DNA from: Paenibacillus endophyticus
GTDB lineage: Bacteria; Bacillota; Bacilli; Paenibacillales; Paenibacillaceae
Direction of reading: 5' to 3'
DNA: 64,000 nt
Assembly: GCF_014192395.1 (NCBI RefSeq)
Contig: NZ_JACHXW010000004.1
Coordinates: forward strand, 62,001-126,000
Of the stretch, positions 43,615 to 51,298 are shown piece after piece. Position 1 is the stretch's first letter. Each line of letters starts with the position of its first letter. The notes under the pieces were generated by a model. The model saw only the letters and a program-made list of their open reading frames with translations, had not been told where the DNA came from and did not search any database. The position numbers were made by a program, and so were the translations under genes.

Positions 43615-43636
43615 TTGTTTTCAACTTTGAAAACAA
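43615..43636. promoter_or_regulatory. Palindromic operator upstream of the DsbA-type gene
   Basis: Perfect 10-bp arms TTGTTTTCAA and TTGAAAACAA around CT. It overlaps the spacer and -35 of a minus-strand promoter (TTCAAA, then extended -10 TGTTACAAT). The bound regulator is unknown. Confidence 0.55.
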
Positions 43637-43666
43637 GTGTGCATGATTTAATCCGGAAATAAAAAA

Positions 43667-43709
43667 GATTCTCATGACAAGCCGCAAGCGCGACTTATGC
43701 ATAAGAATC
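43667..43709 (-). terminator. Terminator of the SleB-like gene
   Basis: Outer stem GATTCT/AGAATC and inner GC-rich stem, followed by TTTTTTATT on the minus strand. Confidence 0.8.
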
Positions 43710-43718
43710 CACCCTGAA

Positions 43719-44375
43719 CTATATGGCAAAAATATGGCGGCCGATCTTCGTCGTCTGCTTTCTCGACCAAATCCAATCCGACGTAGCTGTTTCGGGATTG
43801 AAATAATACAGCGCGCCGTTTGTCGGATCATATCCCTTCACAGCTTCCTGTGCGGCCTGGTAAGCAAGCTTGTTAGGCGTCAGCTTGTATTGACCGTCAT
43901 CTACTGCCGTAAACGCCTGAGGCTGCTCAATGACTTCCTTGATGGAATTCGGGAAACTAGAGCTTCCTAATCGGTTCATCACGACCGCACCGACAGCAAC
44001 CTGTCCCTTGTAGGATTCGCCTCGTGCTTCCGCATAAATGATCCTTGCAAGCAAATCAAGCTCGGTTTTGTTTACTGACACTTTTTTGAGCGTTTCCCAA
44101 GTTCGCTTCCCGGCAACGCCATCGGCTGCTAATCCGTATTCCTTCTGAAACCGTTTAAGCGACTGCAGAGTGGTCGTTCCGAAGTAGGTTGTTACGTCTG
44201 TATTGAAATATCCGATCGTTTTTAACCGATATTGTAGATCCGGAACATCAGGACCGGAACTTCCTATCTTCAAGGTAGCCGACTGTGCGGCATAAGCTGC
44301 TTCTAGTGGAGCGCTAAACACCATCATAAACCCGAGAATAAGCGACATACTATATGTGATAAATTTTATGTTCAT
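43719..44375 (-). CDS. SleB-like spore cortex/cell-wall hydrolase
   Basis: 218 residues from the ATG at 44375. A signal peptide (SMSLILGFMMVFSAPLEAAY) is followed by a peptidoglycan-binding repeat (LQYRLKTIGYFNTDVTTYFG) and a Hydrolase_2 catalytic domain (LLARIIYAEARGESYKGQVA, AVVMNRL, GALYYFNPETATSDWIWSR). SleB lyses cortex peptidoglycan during germination; this version is shorter than B. subtilis SleB. GGGAGG is 13 bases upstream. Confidence 0.85.
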   Translation of the reverse strand: MNIKFITYSMSLILGFMMVFSAPLEAAYAAQSATLKIGSSGPDVPDLQYRLKTIGYFNTDVTTYFGTTTLQSLKRFQKEYGLAADGVAGKRTWETLKKVSVNKTELDLLARIIYAEARGESYKGQVAVGAVVMNRLGSSSFPNSIKEVIEQPQAFTAVDDGQYKLTPNKLAYQAAQEAVKGYDPTNGALYYFNPETATSDWIWSRKQTTKIGRHIFAI

Positions 44376-44556
44376 TGTGTGGAATGAACCTCCCTTTTCA
44401 TTTGCGCGTGCACGTTCCTTCGCAAATTGGAATAAGTTTGGCAACCTGTCGACTGGCTCGTTCGAGTTTAGCACAGTTACTATGGAAATGTAACCGCGAT
44501 ATCGGAATTACATACATTTACTAATTTACAATCATCCAAAAATCTGAATCGAATTC

Positions 44557-44586
44557 TTGACAATTCACCAGAGTTGTAACTATAAT
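44557..44586 (+). promoter_or_regulatory. Consensus promoter of the NAD(P)-binding gene
   Basis: -35 TTGACA (44557-44562), 18-base spacer, -10 TATAAT (44581-44586), both perfect. Confidence 0.8.
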
Positions 44587-44593
44587 TGTTACA
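44575..44593. promoter_or_regulatory. Operator-like inverted repeat on the -10 box
   Basis: TGTAAC and GTTACA face each other across TATAATT, exactly covering the -10 box. Such placement suits a repressor (for example of the HxlR or MarR type, inferred). Confidence 0.55.
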
Positions 44594-44689
44594 CTAGCGA
44601 GTGGTCGTCACTATTTTTTTATAAGCAGTCGCAACTATCTCCATTACATCGTTATTCACTACTAAAAAATGAATCTAAAAGGAGTTATT

Positions 44690-45322
44690 ATGATGAAAAT
44701 AGCTGTTATTGGCGCAACTGGGCGTGCCGGAAGCCGAATTGTTGCGGAAGCGAAAGATCGTGGTCATGAAGTTACTGCGATCGTGAGAGATGCAACTAAA
44801 ATTTCAAACGCCGATGGAATTAGCGTGCTAGTAAAGGATGTATTTGAGCTTGGTTCCGAACTGAACGCATTCGATGCAGTTGTAAATGCTTTCTCTGCCA
44901 GACAAGGTTTTGAGCATCAGCATGTTGAATTGATCAACCATTTGATTCGCATACTTAAGCAAAGCAACGATACGACCTTGTATAATGTCGGCGGTGCAGG
45001 CAGCTTGTTAGTCGATGAGAAAGGTACCAGGCTACTGGATACGCCCAAATTCCCGCCACTATTTTACCCGACGGCAAAAGCGCAAAGCGATCAACTGGAT
45101 GCGCTTCGCGGCGAAAAAGAACTCAAATGGACTTATTTAAGTCCTGCGGCTCTCTTCGAACCTGGCGAAAAAACAGGCAAAGTTCAACTGGGACAAGATC
45201 ATTTCATAATGAATGAACAGCATCAAAGCAAAATCAGTATGGAAGATTATGCAGCTGTTCTGCTCGATGAAATCGAAAATCCGCAATTTCTCAACCGCCG
45301 ATTTACAGCCATCAATGTTTAA
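44690..45322 (+). CDS. NAD(P)H-binding Rossmann protein (YwnB-like)
   Basis: 210 residues from the ATG at 44690, with AAGGAG five bases upstream (a second ATG follows directly). The N-terminal nucleotide-binding motif IAVIGATGRAGSRIVAEA and a NADB-Rossmann layout match YwnB/atypical SDR quinone or flavin reductase-type proteins. No catalytic tyrosine motif is evident. A strong, operator-overlapped promoter points to inducible expression. Confidence 0.75.
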   Translation: MMKIAVIGATGRAGSRIVAEAKDRGHEVTAIVRDATKISNADGISVLVKDVFELGSELNAFDAVVNAFSARQGFEHQHVELINHLIRILKQSNDTTLYNVGGAGSLLVDEKGTRLLDTPKFPPLFYPTAKAQSDQLDALRGEKELKWTYLSPAALFEPGEKTGKVQLGQDHFIMNEQHQSKISMEDYAAVLLDEIENPQFLNRRFTAINV

Positions 45323-45334
45323 ACTGTCTTTTCT

Positions 45335-45378
45335 AAAACTGCCCTCTAATCATCTTTCATGATAGAGGGCAGTTTTTT
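45335..45378 (+). terminator. Terminator after the NAD(P)-binding gene
   Basis: 13-bp stem AAAACTGCCCTCT/AGAGGGCAGTTTT (45335-45347 with 45364-45376), ending in a T-run. Confidence 0.9.
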
Positions 45379-45458
45379 GCTCGTAGTACATGAATGGGCT
45401 GTCTTCCTTTTGATAGAATTGGTACAATAATCATGAAAGGGTTAGAGGTTTCGAATTT

Positions 45459-45486
45459 TGTTAACATAATAATATTTATGTTATTT
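45459..45486. other. dif-like recombination site B
   Basis: Left arm TGTTAACATAA, centre TAATAT, right arm TTATGTTATTT. The inner 8 bases of the arms are perfect inverted repeats around a 6-base centre, the spacing of Xer sites. The right arm agrees with the XerD arm of E. coli dif (TTATGTTAAAT, as recalled) at 9 of 11 positions. It lies 47 bases upstream of the XerS-like gene and resembles site A at 21205-21232. Confidence 0.5.
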
Positions 45487-45533
45487 TAATCACCTACATA
45501 TTTTATGACATTAATCATAGGGGCTGGACAAGC

Positions 45534-46628
45534 ATGAATATACTGAAACAAAAGGATCGCCTGGAGCTCGATAAGAAGCTCCCAGCAATGCCATGGTATA
45601 TAGAAAAGTTTATCAGCTATAAGCTTCCCGATTTATCTCCTTCCTCCTTAGTGGAGTACATTCGCGATTATGAAACCTTCTTGAATTGGTTAATGGCCGA
45701 AGGATTATCACAAGCTCAGCTTATGCGGGAAGTGACATTGTTGGAGCTGGAAAAGCTTCATATGGACAGTATAGACGGCTTCCGCATGTACCTCTCCACA
45801 TACAAAGCGGAACGAAACAGCAAAACCACAATATCCCGTAAACTGTCCTCCCTTCGTTCTTTATTTCATTATTTGAGCCAAATTGCAGAAGACGAGGAAT
45901 TTTACCCGCTTCTCAAACGGAACGTAATGGCCAAGGTAACGATAAAACGGACGCATAAACCTAAGGATACTGCCGCAAAGCTAGAGGGCAAGCTGCTGCA
46001 AGAGGAAGAAATCACGGAATTCATGGCCTATATCAAACAGCATTACGGGACGGATGTGGCGACAAACAAACAAGCTTTATATGCATACGAGCTTAATAGG
46101 ATAAGGGACGCCTGTATCATCAGCTTTATTCTTCATTCCGGCTTGCGTGTTTCAGAGCTTGTCAATTTAAACGTGGACGATATTGATTTGAAAAAAAAGC
46201 TCTCTTACGTTTATCGCAAAGGTAAAAATGACGATACGTTCAAGACCCCAGTGTACTTCCGGCAAGAGGCTGTTGAGGATTTGCAAGCATATTTAACGCT
46301 GCGAGACGTACGCTACAAGGCGCCAAAACGCGAGAAGGCACTGTTTCTGGCCATTGCCAACGGTAAAAATGAAGGCTCCCGCATGACGAAACGCGCCATT
46401 CAAGAAATGGTCATTAAATATGCGAAGCGATTCGGAAAACCTTATTTATCTGTACATAAGCTTAGGCACAGCTTCGCGACCGACTACTATTTGCGCAACG
46501 ATATATATAAAACCCAAGAACAGCTTGGTCATGCTTCACCGGAAACGACGCAGATTTATGCCCATCTGACGGATAAAACGATGGCCAAAGCGATCGATCA
46601 AACAAAAAAAGAGGAAGCGCCGCAGTGA
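45534..46628 (+). CDS. Tyrosine recombinase, XerS-like
   Basis: 364 residues, longer than XerC/D and close to the XerS type of Gram-positives (MPWYIEKFISYKLPDLSPSS near the start). Catalytic residues: Arg in LHSGLRVSELV, Lys in YRKGKNDDTF, His-Arg in HKLRHSFATDYY, His in QLGHASPETT, Tyr in TQIYAHL. XerS works alone at a difSL site usually placed just upstream of its gene; the dif-like site B matches that position. Its likely role is chromosome dimer resolution, but this is inferred. Confidence 0.85.
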   Translation: MNILKQKDRLELDKKLPAMPWYIEKFISYKLPDLSPSSLVEYIRDYETFLNWLMAEGLSQAQLMREVTLLELEKLHMDSIDGFRMYLSTYKAERNSKTTISRKLSSLRSLFHYLSQIAEDEEFYPLLKRNVMAKVTIKRTHKPKDTAAKLEGKLLQEEEITEFMAYIKQHYGTDVATNKQALYAYELNRIRDACIISFILHSGLRVSELVNLNVDDIDLKKKLSYVYRKGKNDDTFKTPVYFRQEAVEDLQAYLTLRDVRYKAPKREKALFLAIANGKNEGSRMTKRAIQEMVIKYAKRFGKPYLSVHKLRHSFATDYYLRNDIYKTQEQLGHASPETTQIYAHLTDKTMAKAIDQTKKEEAPQ

Positions 46629-46645
46629 TGCGGTTCTTCCTCTTT
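46608..46645 (-). terminator. Terminator of the ABC exporter operon
   Basis: Stem AAAGAGGAAG/CTTCCTCTTT with an inner CCGCA-GTGA-TGCGG hairpin. The T-run (TTTTTTT) is on the minus strand, so it mainly ends the ABC exporter transcript; it overlaps the stop codon of the plus-strand recombinase gene. Confidence 0.8.
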
Positions 46646-46653
46646 CACTTTCC

Positions 46654-48465
46654 TCAATTCATGTTCGTCTGCAGCATGACTGATTCCTGCATGGACAGCT
46701 GGGTATGGACCAAATTCGCATACAAACCGCCTAGCTTCATTAATTCCAAATGAGAGCCTTGCTCGGCAACCTCCCCGTTCTCAATAACAAGAATAAGATC
46801 AGCATCCTTGATCGTCGATAAACGGTGGGCAATAACGAATGCAGTTCTGCCTGCCAATAATTTCTGCAGAGCCTCTTGAATATGCTGCTCCGTCTCCGTA
46901 TCTACGCTTGAAGTCGCTTCATCAAGAATGAGTATTCTTGGATCGGAGAGCAATACCCTGCCGAAAGCAAGCAATTGCCTTTGCCCAACAGAAAGCTTGG
47001 AACCGCGCTCTTCTAGCTCCGTTTGATAGCCGTCAGACAGCTTGCTCACGATTCGGTCAAGTCTGACGCTTTCTCCAGCACGCTGCAGCTCCTCATCGCT
47101 TGCCTCTTCGTTTCCATAACGCATATTGTCTTCCACGGTACCTGCGAATATGAACGAATCCTGCAGTACAATTCCCATCTGTTTCCTTAACGACTCAAGT
47201 GTTGCTTGCTTGACATCCATACCGTCTATAAGCACCGAGCCTTCGCTCGCATCATAAAAACGCATCAATAAATTAACGATGGTGCTCTTCCCGGCACCGG
47301 TTGGACCAACGAGGGCAACACGCTGCCCTGCTTTTACCTCAAATGAAACGTTTTTAAGTACGTCTGGTTTATTCTCCTCGTAGCGGAATGATACGTTTTT
47401 GAATGATACGTCGCCTCGCACTTGCGGTAATTCACGCGCCTTAACTTCATTTTTCACCTCTGGCTCCGTATCCAATATTTCAAAAATCCGCTCCGCGGAA
47501 GCCATTGCGGACAGAAGCTGGCTGTACACTTTGGACAACGCGCTAAGCGGTCCCCAGAAGCGCCATAAATAGTTGATGAACGCCATAATAAATCCAAGCG
47601 TGATCGCCCCGTCAATTACCCGCATCGCACCATACCAAACGACGATGCATGTTCCCAGCATGCCAATCATTTCAACTAAGGGGTATACGGTAGATTCCAA
47701 TGTAATGGCACGCATAAAAGCTTGCTTATTACGAAGATTAATGCCATTAAATTTTTCATTGTTCTTCTGTTGGCGAGAAAATGCCTGAATGACGCGAATG
47801 CCTTGTATCGTCTCGTTCAAATTCCCGTTGATGGCTGACATCGTTGAGCGCGAACGCGACCATGAGCCTTCTATTTTGGGCCTCAGCTTCGAAACGATCA
47901 GGTACAGCAGTGGCATCATAATAAAGGAGAGCAGCGCAAGCTGCCAATCCATCCAAACGAGAATAATGACGATGCCAAGCAAATGAGTGAACTCCATGAC
48001 CATCGTAATTAACCCGCCGTTAATCAACTCACCAATGGCATTCGTATCGTTCGTAATTCTGGACATGATCTTTCCGGCTGGTCTGCCGTCAAAAAAGCGA
48101 AACGACAAGGTTTGCAAATGATTGAACAGCTGCTGGCGCAGATCAAATAATATCCGTTGTCCCGTGAAATTGATCCATCTCGTATGCATCCAGCTTAGCA
48201 GCCAACCGATTAGCTTCACGCCAAACAGAACACCTGCCAATATATGAATAACGGTGAAGTCTTTCATGCCGATCCCTTTGTCGATGAGATAAGCAAGAAT
48301 GATCGGTTCAGACAAGCTTAAAAGCATATTGATAAAAACAACAACAACCACAAGTGTCATTAGTTTGCGATAAGGCAGCAAATAGTGCAGCATGCGCTTC
48401 ATGTATTTACCGTTAAACGGCTTCTCTTCCTGATCCTCATCAAGGTCCCACTCGGTTTGGCTCAT
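46654..48465 (-). CDS. ABC exporter half, YfiC/BmrD-type
   Basis: 603 residues: six membrane helices (about 30-320) and a nucleotide-binding domain with Walker A VGPTGAGKST, signature KLSVGQRQLLAFGR (V in place of G), Walker B ILILDEATSSVD and switch His in VIAHRLSTI. The altered signature and the defect in its partner fall in the same composite ATP site. Multidrug or lipid-like substrates are usual for such pairs. It follows its partner gene by 15 bases. Confidence 0.9.
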   Translation of the reverse strand: MSQTEWDLDEDQEEKPFNGKYMKRMLHYLLPYRKLMTLVVVVVFINMLLSLSEPIILAYLIDKGIGMKDFTVIHILAGVLFGVKLIGWLLSWMHTRWINFTGQRILFDLRQQLFNHLQTLSFRFFDGRPAGKIMSRITNDTNAIGELINGGLITMVMEFTHLLGIVIILVWMDWQLALLSFIMMPLLYLIVSKLRPKIEGSWSRSRSTMSAINGNLNETIQGIRVIQAFSRQQKNNEKFNGINLRNKQAFMRAITLESTVYPLVEMIGMLGTCIVVWYGAMRVIDGAITLGFIMAFINYLWRFWGPLSALSKVYSQLLSAMASAERIFEILDTEPEVKNEVKARELPQVRGDVSFKNVSFRYEENKPDVLKNVSFEVKAGQRVALVGPTGAGKSTIVNLLMRFYDASEGSVLIDGMDVKQATLESLRKQMGIVLQDSFIFAGTVEDNMRYGNEEASDEELQRAGESVRLDRIVSKLSDGYQTELEERGSKLSVGQRQLLAFGRVLLSDPRILILDEATSSVDTETEQHIQEALQKLLAGRTAFVIAHRLSTIKDADLILVIENGEVAEQGSHLELMKLGGLYANLVHTQLSMQESVMLQTNMN

Positions 48466-48480
48466 GCTCCCACCTCTTTT

Positions 48481-50226
48481 CTATTGCTTCGCGAATTGGT
48501 TCTGTCTATCGAACAGCTGTCGGAAAAACCCGCTTCCTTCATTTAGCTCTCTATGCGTTCCCTCTTCGATTAATCTCCCGTTCTCAAGAACAAGAATACG
48601 GTCCGCATGCTGAATCGATGATAACCGCTGCGCGATAATGAACGTTGTACGTCCTTTCATAACACCGAGCAAAGCTTCATGGATGGCAGACTCGGTTGCT
48701 GTGTCTACGCTTGCCGTTGCTTCGTCCAGTACTAGGATCGGCGGGTTCATCAGTATGGCCCTTGCAAGAGCAACCCGCTGTCTTTGACCGCCGGATAAGC
48801 CTACCCCGCGTTCTCCGATGCGGGTATCGTAGCCATTTGGCATACTCTGAATAAAGCTGTGAATTTGCGCTTTTTGAGCGGCATTCTCGATCTGCTCCTG
48901 CGTCGCTTCCGGATATCCGTAAGCGATATTTTCCTTTATTGTCGCTGAGAAGAGAAAGGTTTCTTGCGGCACGATGCCAATGCTCCTGCGCAAGCCGTCC
49001 AGCTCATATTTCCTCACGTCTATCCCATCGATTTGTACGCTTCCGCTGGTCACGTCATAGTATCGAGACAGCAGGCCAATTAAACTGCTTTTTCCTGAAC
49101 CCGTTGACCCAAGAACGCCAATGACTTCACCCTGCTTTACCTTGAACGACACCTGATCTAGTATCGGCTTATCCATCTCCTTGTCTTGATCTGCGAAATG
49201 AAAAACGACATGATCAAAAGTGACATGGCCTGACATATGCGTTGAATCATTTCCATTTGAGGGATTTTCGATATCGACCGGCGTATCAAGCACCTCAAAT
49301 ACGCGCGGAGCAGCCTTAATGGCCTGCTGTAAAATATTGATTTGCCAGCCAAGCATATTAAGCGGCCAAATAATACCCCATGTGTACCATTGAAACGCCA
49401 TAAACGTCCCTATTGACATTTCGTCGCGCACTACAAAAACAGCACCGATCCAGATCATCAACACAAAAGTAAGGCCGCCATAAAAGTTCATTAATGGAAA
49501 TGCTTTGGCTTCCAGGCTTGCGCGGTCCATATTGGTCTCAAAGTTTTGCTCATTTCGTTCAGCGAATTTCCGCTGCTCGACAGACTCTGTAGCGAATGCT
49601 TTTACTACACGGATACCGGAAATGTTTTCTTGAAGCGTCGTTGTTAAACGACCCATTTGCTCCCGAATTTTAGACCAAGCTGGTCCAACCCGGTGATTGA
49701 AACGGAATAAGACAAACAAGATAAACGGAATTGTAATCAAGCTGATAAGCGTGACTTTCCACTGCATCGTCATCATGAAGATGGTCGTTCCCACAAATGT
49801 AAGCATGCCTGTAATCAAATTCATGGCTCCGAAGCCGACAAAGTTTTTTACCGCTTCGATATCCCCGGTCATCCTGGACATGAGCTGGCCAGTCTGTGCA
49901 CGGTCGAAGTATGAAAACGACAGGCGCTGCAAATGACCGTATAGCTCCTTCCGGAGCTTGAACACGACATTCTGTCCTACCAGCTCTTGCGAATAGCCTT
50001 GAACGAACATTCCTAAGCTCTTCAAAGCTTGGATACCAGCTAGCGCGAGCGTAAGACCAATTACGACAGACATGTCGCTCTTTTCGATTCCTTCATCAAA
50101 AATGCGTCCCAATATCCAAGGTGCTGCCAAATCAAAAAATGTGGCCAAAATCATGATTGCAATGGCAATAAATACCCATTTGGCATTCGGTCTGACATAA
50201 ATCATAATTCTTAAAAGCGTTTTCAT
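48481..50226 (-). CDS. ABC exporter half, YfiB/BmrC-type
   Basis: 581 residues: six membrane helices and a nucleotide-binding domain with Walker A VLGSTGSGKSS, canonical signature GLSGGQRQRVALAR, Walker B ILVLDEATASVD, but Gln in place of the switch His (IIAQRLSSI). Together with the partner it should form a heterodimer with one active and one degenerate ATP site. GGAGG is 9 bases before the ATG. Its transcript leader contains a 36-codon peptide gene and a terminator, indicating attenuation control. Confidence 0.9.
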   Translation of the reverse strand: MKTLLRIMIYVRPNAKWVFIAIAIMILATFFDLAAPWILGRIFDEGIEKSDMSVVIGLTLALAGIQALKSLGMFVQGYSQELVGQNVVFKLRKELYGHLQRLSFSYFDRAQTGQLMSRMTGDIEAVKNFVGFGAMNLITGMLTFVGTTIFMMTMQWKVTLISLITIPFILFVLFRFNHRVGPAWSKIREQMGRLTTTLQENISGIRVVKAFATESVEQRKFAERNEQNFETNMDRASLEAKAFPLMNFYGGLTFVLMIWIGAVFVVRDEMSIGTFMAFQWYTWGIIWPLNMLGWQINILQQAIKAAPRVFEVLDTPVDIENPSNGNDSTHMSGHVTFDHVVFHFADQDKEMDKPILDQVSFKVKQGEVIGVLGSTGSGKSSLIGLLSRYYDVTSGSVQIDGIDVRKYELDGLRRSIGIVPQETFLFSATIKENIAYGYPEATQEQIENAAQKAQIHSFIQSMPNGYDTRIGERGVGLSGGQRQRVALARAILMNPPILVLDEATASVDTATESAIHEALLGVMKGRTTFIIAQRLSSIQHADRILVLENGRLIEEGTHRELNEGSGFFRQLFDRQNQFAKQ

Positions 50227-50253
50227 CAGACTAACCCTCCCTCAATTGGAAAC

Positions 50254-50290
50254 AAAAAAAAGATCTCAAGCCAAAAATGGCTTGAGATCT
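50254..50290 (-). terminator. Attenuator terminator before the ABC exporter
   Basis: Perfect 13-bp stem AGATCTCAAGCCA/TGGCTTGAGATCT (50261-50273 with 50278-50290), loop of four, T-run on the minus strand (7-8 bases). It lies between the leader peptide gene and the exporter genes, so read-through is needed for exporter expression. The GCTTG just after the leader stop (50322-50326) could pair with CAAGC in the stem and form an antiterminator. Confidence 0.85.
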
Positions 50291-50328
50291 CCGTATGACA
50301 GTGTGAAGCGGCAATTAGACAAGCTGCG

Positions 50329-50439
50329 CTAACACACTATTGAACGAAGGCTGGCCAGTAGGCATGTTTGTTTGACACTTTGGAATTTGATGCTATTCTG
50401 CTCATTAGCGTCAATCATTCCAGTCCAAATGTTAAACAT
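50329..50439 (-). CDS. 36-residue leader peptide of the ABC exporter operon
   Basis: ATG at 50439, TAG at 50331-50329. The peptide begins MFNIWTGMIDANEQNSIKFQ and ends SLRSIVC. A G-rich ribosome site (AAAGGGGGG) precedes it and a consensus promoter is upstream. Between its stop and the exporter gene lies a strong terminator. This is the layout of BmrB, the leader peptide by which stalled ribosomes relieve termination before bmrCD in B. subtilis. The peptide sequence itself is probably not functional beyond translation. Confidence 0.7.
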   Translation of the reverse strand: MFNIWTGMIDANEQNSIKFQSVKQTCLLASLRSIVC

Positions 50440-50492
50440 ACCCTAGCCCCCCTTTAGCTTCCGTGTTGATCATAACTTCCTAACCCATCCAA

Positions 50493-50522
50493 ATCTTAAC
50501 ATCGAATTCCTGATTTGTGCAA
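50493..50522 (-). promoter_or_regulatory. Promoter of the leader peptide/ABC exporter operon
   Basis: Minus strand: -35 TTGCAC (50522-50517), 18-base spacer, extended -10 TGTTAAGAT (-10 hexamer TAAGAT at 50498-50493). Confidence 0.65.
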
Positions 50523-50542
50523 TAGGTCTTGCAAAAAAAAAA

Positions 50543-51085
50543 TTAAAATCGATCCGACTCAATCGGCAAATCCAAATCGCTCGCGGAAATGCCTTCTTCA
50601 ACGGCAAACTCAAAATCCTCAATATCGTAAATCTGGACAGGTACCTCCGCCTCGATTAACTTATCCTGAAACTCAAACTGGTCTGAAAGCAATGGAACAT
50701 TAAACTTCAAGCTCGTGAGCAGCAGTTCTGTTTCAATTGGATCAAACAACTCGCCATAATGCGCGTTATCAACGGCGTGAACGACCGTAAATTGAATCGA
50801 ATCATTAAGCAGAAGCGGAGAGCTTTCCCTCCATGGGACCTGCATCGCTTTTTCAATTTTTTTACGGTTGAGTGAATCTTCAAAAAAAGCGATCAGCTCA
50901 TTAATTTTATTTTTCACATGCCCATCATCGTCAGGATCATCCATAACGGGTTCGGCACCATCTCTCATTTCGTACAGCTCAGCAATGGAAGAATAAGGAA
51001 TGACATATTCAATGGGACGGCTTGGAACTAGAAGATGCCCATACGTTGCCAACAATACTGCCTCTATTACAAAACGTCTCCGCAT
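50543..51085 (-). CDS. Conserved hypothetical protein of Paenibacillus type
   Basis: 180 residues from the ATG at 51085 (GGAGG seven bases upstream). RRRFVIEAVLLATYGHLLVP at the start, acidic in the middle (PVMDDPDDDGHVKNKINELI). It resembles a protein in Paenibacillus genomes sometimes labelled ADP-heptose synthase, but no nucleotide-binding or transferase motif is visible. No function is proposed. It sits between the exporter leader and ypdA, on the opposite strand to ypdA. Confidence 0.65.
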   Translation of the reverse strand: MRRRFVIEAVLLATYGHLLVPSRPIEYVIPYSSIAELYEMRDGAEPVMDDPDDDGHVKNKINELIAFFEDSLNRKKIEKAMQVPWRESSPLLLNDSIQFTVVHAVDNAHYGELFDPIETELLLTSLKFNVPLLSDQFEFQDKLIEAEVPVQIYDIEDFEFAVEEGISASDLDLPIESDRF

Positions 51086-51208
51086 GTGATCTCCTCCTAT
51101 CTTCATTCGATTATACTATCATCATAGTAATTAACTTACTTATTATGAACGCTTCCACATTATTATACAATATTCGCATGCCTGTACAAGATAGCCATTC
51201 ATCCAAAT

Positions 51209-51238
51209 TTGCACAATATGTGTGCGGAGAAGTAAAAT
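51209..51238 (+). promoter_or_regulatory. Promoter of ypdA, with inverted repeat
   Basis: -35 TTGCAC (51209-51214), 18-base spacer, -10 TAAAAT (51233-51238). GCACA-ATATG-TGTGC (51211-51225) is an inverted repeat that overlaps the -35 box. Confidence 0.5.
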
Positions 51239-51298
51239 GATCGTTAAGCAGTCTATTAAATAGAAAGACAACAAGACTATTATGGGAGGTTTACATCG

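Noticed and set aside
21205..45486. A 24-kb mobile element bounded by the two dif-like sites
   Set aside because: The DNA between holds ordinary chromosomal genes (ger operon, dinG, uppP, two-component system) with no transfer, replication or phage genes, and the sites are not identical.
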